A stretch of 64,000 nt of DNA from Caenibius tardaugens NBRC 16725 (lineage in GTDB: Bacteria > Pseudomonadota > Alphaproteobacteria > Sphingomonadales > Sphingomonadaceae). The position numbers were made by a program, and so were the translations under genes. Shown piece after piece: positions 53,540 to 60,900 of the stretch. The stretch covers positions 992,001 to 1,056,000 of the forward strand of contig NZ_CP034179.1 in NCBI RefSeq assembly GCF_003860345.1, given 5' to 3'. Position 1 is the stretch's first letter. Each line of letters opens with the position of its first letter. The notes under the pieces were generated by a model, which was given only the letters and a program-made list of their open reading frames with translations, was not told the origin of the DNA and made no database searches.

Positions 53540-54724
53540 ATGACGCAATACCGGCCCGATACCATGAAGTTCGGCGCATTCATCGCCCCCTATCATGCGC
53601 TCAGCGAAAACCACACCATGACGCTGGAACGCGACATGCAGCTGGTCCAGTTGATGGAACAGCTGGATTTTGATGAAGCCTGGATCGGCGAACACCACTC
53701 CGCCGGGTTCGAGGCGATTGCCTCCCCCGAGGTGTTCATTGCCGCAGTGGCCGAACGGACCAAACGTATCCGCCTTGGCACCGGGGTTAGTTCCCTCAGC
53801 TATCACCACCCGCTCATTCTGGCGGACCGCATGGTCCAGCTCGACCACCAGACGCGCGGACGGATCATGTTCGGGGCCGGGCCGGGGCAATTGCCGTCCG
53901 ATGCGGTGATGATGGGGATCGATCCGCGCAAGCAGCGCGATATGATGAGCGCATCGCTCGAATGCATTGTCGATCTTCTGGATGGCAAAGTGGTGACGCG
54001 CGATGAAGGCTGGTTCCAGCTGAAGGACGCACGCCTGCAGAACCTGCCCTATCAGCGCGGCGGGATGGAAGTGGCGGTGGCCTGCGCAATCACCCCCAGC
54101 GGACCTGTGACCGCAGGGCGCCTCGGGGCCGCGATGCTGTCGGTGGCGGCATCGAGCGGGGAAGGCTTTGCCACACTGCCCGATCACTGGCGGATCTGCG
54201 AAGAGGTCGCGCGCGAAAACGGGCGGCAGGTTCACCGCGACACATGGCGTATCGTGGCGCCGATCCACATCGCCGAAACGCGCGAGCAGGCCTTTGCCGA
54301 GGTTTCGCAAGGGATTATTCCCAATGTGCTCGACTATATGCGCAGGATGGGCGCGCAGCTTCCGTGTTTCGAAGGGATCGAAACGGGCGAGGATGCGACC
54401 CGGTCGTGGTGCGAAAACGCCTGGATGACCTTCGGCACGCTGACTTGTGGCACACCGGATGATGTCGCGGACCGGATCGAGGAAATGCTCGATCAGTCGG
54501 GCGGCTTCGGCACGTTCCTGCTGCTGGCACACAATGCCGCCAGTTGGGAAGCGACGCAGAAGAGCTACGAACTGTTTTCGCGCTACGTCATGCCGCGCTT
54601 CCAGAACCGCGATCGCCGCAGCCAGTCCCTGCAATGGATCGCCGACAATCGCGGCCAACTGTTCGGTTCCGTCATGCAGGCAACGCAGCAGGCCATCGAT
54701 AAACACAAAGAACGAATGGCATAA
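53540..54724 (+). CDS. Luciferase-like (LLM-class) flavin-dependent monooxygenase
   Basis: 394 residues from ATG 53540, with GAGAG upstream; the longer frame starting within the SDR gene is not used. TIM-barrel wording 'FDEAWIGEHHSAGFEAIASP', 'IRLGTGVSSLSYHHPLILAD' and 'RGRIMFGAGPGQLPSDAVMM' places it in the bacterial luciferase family, in the branch that includes limonene-type monooxygenases and alkane/sulfonate monooxygenases. Needs reduced flavin from a separate reductase, not seen in the window. Follows the SDR by 46 nt; likely oxidises the ketone or related product further. Confidence 0.9.
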   Translation: MTQYRPDTMKFGAFIAPYHALSENHTMTLERDMQLVQLMEQLDFDEAWIGEHHSAGFEAIASPEVFIAAVAERTKRIRLGTGVSSLSYHHPLILADRMVQLDHQTRGRIMFGAGPGQLPSDAVMMGIDPRKQRDMMSASLECIVDLLDGKVVTRDEGWFQLKDARLQNLPYQRGGMEVAVACAITPSGPVTAGRLGAAMLSVAASSGEGFATLPDHWRICEEVARENGRQVHRDTWRIVAPIHIAETREQAFAEVSQGIIPNVLDYMRRMGAQLPCFEGIETGEDATRSWCENAWMTFGTLTCGTPDDVADRIEEMLDQSGGFGTFLLLAHNAASWEATQKSYELFSRYVMPRFQNRDRRSQSLQWIADNRGQLFGSVMQATQQAIDKHKERMA

Positions 54725-54787
54725 CCAATTCTATCTTATATGATTTTGTCTAAGAAAATGAAACTTGTGATACTGGGGAGATATAAT

Positions 54788-57298
54788 TTGAAAAATATTC
54801 TTACGGTTTTGTTATGCGCAACAGCCATTTCATCACCGGCATTCGCCCAATCGGAGAAGAATGATACACCTTCTCCCGAGGCATCGAACAGCGGCCTGTC
54901 CGAAATCGTCGTAACCGCACAACGGCGAGATGAGCGTTCGCAAGACGTGCCTATCGCTATCACTGCGATCTCCCCCGAAGGGTTGCGTGAACGGAGCGTA
55001 ACGGATTTGCAAGGGCTCCAGAGTCAGGTGCCCTCACTGGTGATTCAGCCCAATGGCCAATCCTCGCGTGACGTGATGTCACCCTCTATTCGTGGACAAG
55101 GCGCCTCCTTCCAGGGCGCGCCCGGCGTGGTCGTATACATGAATGAGGTGCCGCTGCCTGCCGCCTTCACGCTTTCGTCACAGGGCGGCCCCGGCAACTT
55201 TGTCGATTTGCAGAGCGTTCAGGTGTTATCGGGCGCACAGGGCACGCTGTTCGGCAGAAACACAACTGGTGGTGCTATTCTCCTTACAGCCGCTAAGCCG
55301 ACCGAGCGCCTCGAAGGCTATCTGTCAGGCGCATTCGGCAACTACAACATGACCGAATTCGAGGGGGTTTTGAATGTTCCCTTGACCGACACCCTCCGGG
55401 TGAGGCTAGTCGGCGCCGCGCGTGACCGCGATGGCTTCACCAAGGACGTTCAGTGGAACAAGGACCGCGACAATCAGCACTGGCGCATGGGGCGGATCGG
55501 CATTCAGTTTGATCCGACTACCAGTATCAGTAACTACACCATGGCCTATTATGGGTATTCCAAGACCCATGGCACCGGCATTGTCCCGATTACCTTCAAC
55601 TACAACCGGCTCTATGGCTTTACCGCTGCCGGTTATGGCAACTTCTGCGGCACGCAAGCTGCACCCGATCCGAACTGTACTGATCTCCGCAAGCAGATAT
55701 CCGATCAGGAAGAACGCGGCATCCGTAAGGTTGCGCATGGTCTCGATGACTTTGCAAAGGTCGAAACCTGGGGCGTCAGTAACAGCACGGATATCGCAGT
55801 TTCCGATAATCTGAAGATTCGAAACATCATAAGCTATGCATCTTTGAAATCATTTTACGCATCAGATCAGGATGGTGCGATCGCGAATATTAACAATACC
55901 GGCGTCACAACATTAAGCCGCCTTTCCCCCAAGGATTATTATAAACTTTTTACAGAAGAACTGCAGATTCAGGGCGATCTTCTGGATGGCAAACTCACCT
56001 TCACGGCTGGCGGTTTCTATTCGAAGCAAAAGCCGGGCGGGAAGATGGAAGATTACTTCTCAACCGTATGCGGACGGCCTGGCGAAGCGGGAGCCTTGGC
56101 CTGTGCGGGCTTCCGCGAAACGGCAACAACCAACGAATCCAAAGCCCTTTTCGCGCAGGCTTCTCTCGATTTTGGGGCGCTTAGCCCTGCGCTTGATCGC
56201 CTGCGGCTGACACTGGGCTATCGCTACACATGGGACAAGATCGACGGACGAACCACGAGCTATTCGCCGGCGATATATTCCGGTGTTGGCGCTGACAACG
56301 TACGCTGTCTGTTCGACGGCGTTGCTGTCCCCAGATCCAATGCGGACAATCTGGTGGGCGCATCCGTCAGGGGTTGCACGTACGAAGGACACCTCAAGAG
56401 CAAGGCACCGAACTGGACCATTGGCCTTGATTACCGTCCGATCGACAATCTGCTGCTTTATGGCAAGGTAACCCGCGGCTACAAGGCAGGTGGCTTTAAT
56501 GCCTATGCGGTGAACATAGAGTATGCGCAATTTGGCCCCGAATTCGTTACCGACTGGGAAGCGGGTTTCAAATCCGACTTCAAGGTCGGCGGTCGGCCAG
56601 TTCGCTTCAACGTGAATGGCTTTAATCTGGATTACAGCAAGATCCAGCGTGGTATGGCAGACTTTAGCCCTCTCACCAATCAGAGTGGCGCCGCCACCCT
56701 GAGCACGGGATCAGCGCGCATCCGTGGTCTTGAAATTGAAGCGATGATCAAGCCTCTCGATATCCTCGAGATTGGCGGAAATTACAGCTATACAGAGGCG
56801 AAGTACAAGTCCTTCACTTACACCTCGGCGACCCCTGTATTCGATTGCAACTCACGTAATGCCTCGGATTCCCAGAAGACATTGAATCCCGACCTGAGTT
56901 GCATGAAGTTGAATAACATGGCCCCCAATATCTTCTCGATATACGGCCGACTGGCACTCCCTGTTCCGGAAAGTGCAGGCCAGGTCAGTCTGTTTGTCAG
57001 CTATGCGTGGACTGATAGACGCCATTTTGCTGCGCCGGCTCAAGAGAAGTTCCCCGGAACCAATATCACTTGGGAACCCGGTAGCGAGGCAGCACCGTTT
57101 GGCCTTCTCTCTGCATCATTGGATTGGAAGAATGCTCTCGGGACTGATCTCGACGTAAGCTTGTTTGGAACAAACATTCTCAACAAAAATTATGTCCTTT
57201 CCAACGGCAATGTTTACAATGCCATAGGAAGCCAAGGAACGATTTTCGGTGAGCCTCGCATGTATGGGGTTCGTCTGAGATATCAATTCGGCAGTTAA
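54788..57298 (+). CDS. TonB-dependent receptor of the sulfatase-SDR-monooxygenase operon
   Basis: 836 residues if started at TTG 54788, which has GGGGAG seven bases upstream and gives the signal peptide 'MKNILTVLLCATAISSPAFA'; an ATG at 54740 in the same frame would add 16 residues but has no ribosome-binding site. TonB-box-like 'LSEIVVTAQRRDERSQDV', plug with 'LSGAQGTLFGRNTTGGAI', barrel with 'DTLRVRLVGAARDRDGF' and 'YGKVTRGYKAGGFNAYAV', C-terminus 'YGVRLRYQFGS'. No STN domain. Last gene of the operon, followed by a strong terminator. Likely imports the sulfated compound or its desulfated product. Confidence 0.92.
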   Translation: MKNILTVLLCATAISSPAFAQSEKNDTPSPEASNSGLSEIVVTAQRRDERSQDVPIAITAISPEGLRERSVTDLQGLQSQVPSLVIQPNGQSSRDVMSPSIRGQGASFQGAPGVVVYMNEVPLPAAFTLSSQGGPGNFVDLQSVQVLSGAQGTLFGRNTTGGAILLTAAKPTERLEGYLSGAFGNYNMTEFEGVLNVPLTDTLRVRLVGAARDRDGFTKDVQWNKDRDNQHWRMGRIGIQFDPTTSISNYTMAYYGYSKTHGTGIVPITFNYNRLYGFTAAGYGNFCGTQAAPDPNCTDLRKQISDQEERGIRKVAHGLDDFAKVETWGVSNSTDIAVSDNLKIRNIISYASLKSFYASDQDGAIANINNTGVTTLSRLSPKDYYKLFTEELQIQGDLLDGKLTFTAGGFYSKQKPGGKMEDYFSTVCGRPGEAGALACAGFRETATTNESKALFAQASLDFGALSPALDRLRLTLGYRYTWDKIDGRTTSYSPAIYSGVGADNVRCLFDGVAVPRSNADNLVGASVRGCTYEGHLKSKAPNWTIGLDYRPIDNLLLYGKVTRGYKAGGFNAYAVNIEYAQFGPEFVTDWEAGFKSDFKVGGRPVRFNVNGFNLDYSKIQRGMADFSPLTNQSGAATLSTGSARIRGLEIEAMIKPLDILEIGGNYSYTEAKYKSFTYTSATPVFDCNSRNASDSQKTLNPDLSCMKLNNMAPNIFSIYGRLALPVPESAGQVSLFVSYAWTDRRHFAAPAQEKFPGTNITWEPGSEAAPFGLLSASLDWKNALGTDLDVSLFGTNILNKNYVLSNGNVYNAIGSQGTIFGEPRMYGVRLRYQFGS

Positions 57299-57312
57299 TG
57301 GCCCGAAGCACG

Positions 57313-57350
57313 ATGAAGGTGGCGCTGTTACAGAACAGCGCCACCTTCAT
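57313..57350 (+). terminator. Strong intrinsic terminator after the receptor operon
   Basis: ATGAAGGTGGCGCTGTT and AACAGCGCCACCTTCAT form a perfect 17-bp stem with a 4-nt loop, 15 nt after the receptor stop codon. Only a short T-run (TT) follows on the plus strand. Confidence 0.8.
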
Positions 57351-57369
57351 TTGCCTGTGTGGCGGTAAC

Positions 57370-57930
57370 AAATGGATGATCCCGTCCACCCCGCGTCGTT
57401 AACGGGAGCGGATGAGCAAGACGCCCAATCCATTCCGATCTTTCCGTCCATCGTCCGAAGTCATCCGCCTCATGGTGATGATGGATGCGGGGTTTCCGCT
57501 ATCGCTGCGAAACGTCGATGATCGTCTGTTCGAACGCTGTTTCGATCTGCCTTACGAAACCGTTTGGCTCTGGTGGAACCGGTTTCGCAGTCGATATCTT
57601 CAGGCAGCGCACATAGCACTGGAGATGACATCTCGACGAGATGTACGTCAAACTTAACCGCGAGACAGGGTTCCACCTCAACCATCGCGCAGAAAATGCC
57701 CACCTGTCTTTCCGGCAACGTGCGCACCATGCGACGGTTCCGGAAGATGAGATCCGTACATAAATTCGCTGCGGTCCACGTTTCTTTCACGAACCACTTC
57801 AGTTCGGAACGTCACTTCGTCGACAGACAGGCGTTCAAGTTTCGCCACTCGGCCACAACGGCCGAGTGGCGAAATCTTATGAGATGGTCCGCACCTCGGG
57901 TTTGGGCGGGCTTTGCCAAACGGACAGCTT
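57370..57930 (+). mobile_element. Degenerate IS6-family-like element (longest copy)
   Basis: Starting at ATG 57412 the frame reads 'MSKTPNPFRSFRPSSEVIRL' and 'LPYETVWLWWNRFRSRY', the transposase N-terminus, then loses the middle. Later pieces read 'HLDEMYVKLNRETG' (57630-57671), 'NHRAENAHLSFRQRA' in one frame, then 'MRRFRKMRSVHKFAAVHVSF', 'FSSERHFVDRQAFKFRHSAT' and 'TAEWRNLMR' in another (57735-57895). Order and wording match IS6-type transposases; deletions and frameshifts inactivate it. Upstream 57370-57411 repeats the non-coding left flank seen at 12.8 and 14.4 kb. Confidence 0.85.
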
Positions 57931-57995
57931 TCGCGATCGCGTCGTATCACCCAACAGAAGCGCGCGTAAAATGCGCCGCTCCCATACCCCGTTCC

Positions 57996-60900
57996 TCAGA
58001 ACGCAATAGTGATACCAAGATTGGCCTGAGAGCCTGTTCCACCACCAAATTCGCCTTGATAGGAGGCAAACAGGTTTACAGTGTCAGAAACCGCAGCACT
58101 GAATCCCGCACCAGCGGTGATAACGGTATCCTTGCGGTCTACTCCGGCAACTGTGAAAGCGGGTGAGGTACCCAGGAACCCTGCGCTCACCCACGGCCGA
58201 TCGCCCGATAGTTGATGGCGCAGGCCCAGTTGCACCCACGGTTTGAACGTGGCGCCTTCATCGTTGCCAGCCTGCAATTTCAGGCCTCCATCGACGAACG
58301 TGGCGTTGGTTCGCTTTCCTGCAACATCCAGTGCAAATGCCGTGTTGCCGCTTTCCGTGGCGCTGCCGCGCTTGGTAGAAACGTGCGTCAATCCAATCGC
58401 TGGCTGCAGGCTCCAACCTTGCGAAAGGGCAAAGCTGTAACCCACTTGTGCGTCCAGAACGAAACTGCGCAAACGGTAATCCGAGGATGCAACCGCGCCA
58501 CCCGGCACAAGACGCCTGGTATCGCCCTTGCCCCAATCATAGGCGATCAGCGCAGATGCTTCGAAACCGCCCGATGCGACATGGCCAGTAATACCGGCAG
58601 CCATGCCATCCACCTTGGTCTTCGCACCCAGCGCGGCAATCTTCTGATCGCTGTCGAGGTAGCCGATAAATGCAGCGACGGATGCGCTTTCGCTACCATA
58701 GCCGATACCGCCGAGAACCCCGTAGCCATCGGATTTCGCGCGGGATGCGCCCGTCGTCGGATCGGCCTTCAGCGTCCGCCAGTTACCCAAGCCGCTGGCA
58801 AAGGTAAACGGCCGCGCTTCCGGGGTAAGTCCTTGGGCGAAACCCGAACGGAATGTCTTTGTAAGGCTTAGCCCGCGCTCCACGCCAAGCTGCGTTGCAC
58901 TGGCATAAGGCTCTGGGCTCAGGAGCGAAAAGGCCGCCGTGCTGGCATACCCTTCGTCATTGAGGAGCAAGGGCACCGCGTTCAGCAGCGCATTGCTCGC
59001 CTGACCAGAAATCAGGAGACTGTTGACATAATCGATAGCCAGATCCGCCGTCGGGGTGACGTCTGCTGTTGCGACGAAGGTTCCCATCAACTGAAGACGA
59101 TCTTCTGTCGCGCCGTCGACGTAACGCAAGAAACCCTGAACTGCGGCATGATCCCAGGTACCCAAGGTGAACGTGCCATCGATATTGTCGGCAACAATCA
59201 TGTCATAGGCCGTGCCCGGAGTCAGCGGACGTTCGCCCGTCATGTTGAGCGTTGCGCCCGATGCGATGGTCAACTTTCCATCGATGAGCAGTTGATCGCT
59301 CTGTCCCGGGGCGGGGATGAACTCAAACGTCGTGATCGATCCATTGGCCAGCGACACGTCGCCCACAACGGTCATAACCGCCGGTGAAGCGCCGGGCGAA
59401 AGTGTGCCCCCCGATGCCACGTTGATATCGCCCACAACTTTGCCCGCGCTGCCGAAGGTGCCGCCGCTACCCACATCGACATTGGCTGTGATGACAGAGT
59501 CAGCAGCCCCGATGAGGCGCCCCCCGGTCACCCCAATGGACTGGAACGCCACTTCGCCTTCGATTTTGCCAACCCCGCCCGAAACTTCGAGCTTTTCAAA
59601 GCTGGTGAACCGTTCCTGATCGAACACAACAGGTTCCGCCTCCGAAGACGCCGCCGCAAATGTCAGATTCAGCACGTCGGTTCCGGCACCGCCAGTAATC
59701 GCCCCACCAATCACCCACGCACCGGAAAGGGCCAGAGTGTCATCCCCGTCGCCCATATCGACATCGCCAGTAATCGTCCCGCTGTGCGTCAGGCGGTCAT
59801 TGCCGGAAAGGGCATAAACGCTGCCCGCAACCACCCCTTCGTTGGTCAGCGTATCATCCCCGCCCGTGACCGGCGTGACATCTGCAGGCGTCAGATCATC
59901 CGATGCGAAAGCCTGAGGCATGATCGCATTGCCATCGAGGTAGATGTCGCCGTTGATCGTCCCCTGATTGACCAACTGATCCGCCCCAGAACCGGATTGC
60001 ACGTCACCCGTGATCGTAGCGCCAGTCGCATTGGTGAACTGGTTGTTGCCATCGCCCAGATCGACCGGACCGACAATTGTGCCCTGATTGGTGATCTGGT
60101 CGTTGCCCGATCCCGATTCCACAGCACCTGTGATCAATCCCCCCGGCGCATTGGTGAAGGTATTGGCCCCCTCACCCAGCGCGACAGTTCCGGTGATCGT
60201 GCCCAGGTTTTGCACGGTGTCCCCGCCTGCACCACCTTGTACACCGCCCTCGATCGCCCCACCCGGCGCATTGGTAAACTGGTTGGTTCCGCCACCCAGA
60301 TCGACCCCGCCTGTCACGGTGCCCGTATTGTTGACGGTGTCATTCCCCGTGCCCAACGTGACCGAACCTATTTCACCCGCCAGATTGTACTGACCACCCG
60401 TCTCGGGATCACCAACGATGCTGCCACCGCCCGTGCCACGGGTTTCCAGAACTTCGAAGTTCACGAGATGATCATAAATTCCGAGGTTGATCGTATCGGT
60501 GGACGTGCTTCCGGTCAGATCGAAGATAAAGGTATCGCTGCCAGCACCTCCGTCAGCGGTTCCATTGAACGTGGCATTCCACGCCTGGGCAAACGTATCG
60601 TCGCCGTCACCCAGATCAAGGTTGCCGTTAAAAGTGCCCTTGTTTGTAAAGCTGTCGTTCCCCGCACCAAGGGACACGCTGCCGTTTACAGTGCCTTCAT
60701 TAAGCAATGTCTGCACGAATGGTTGTGCATCGCCGCGGAAGATAAAACCGCCCTGCTGCGAGGCGTTGAAGGTACTGCCTGCCGCCAGCGTAATCTGCCC
60801 TTCCGCGAGCTGAATGGTGGCATGGGCTGTGCCATCGCTGGTCACTGTACCGGTACCGGCCAGCGCGACAAATTCAAACCCGGTCATATCGACCGCGAAG

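Noticed and set aside
57370-57930. An intact IS6-family insertion sequence
   Set aside because: The transposase middle part is missing, the frame is broken and no paired terminal repeats were found.
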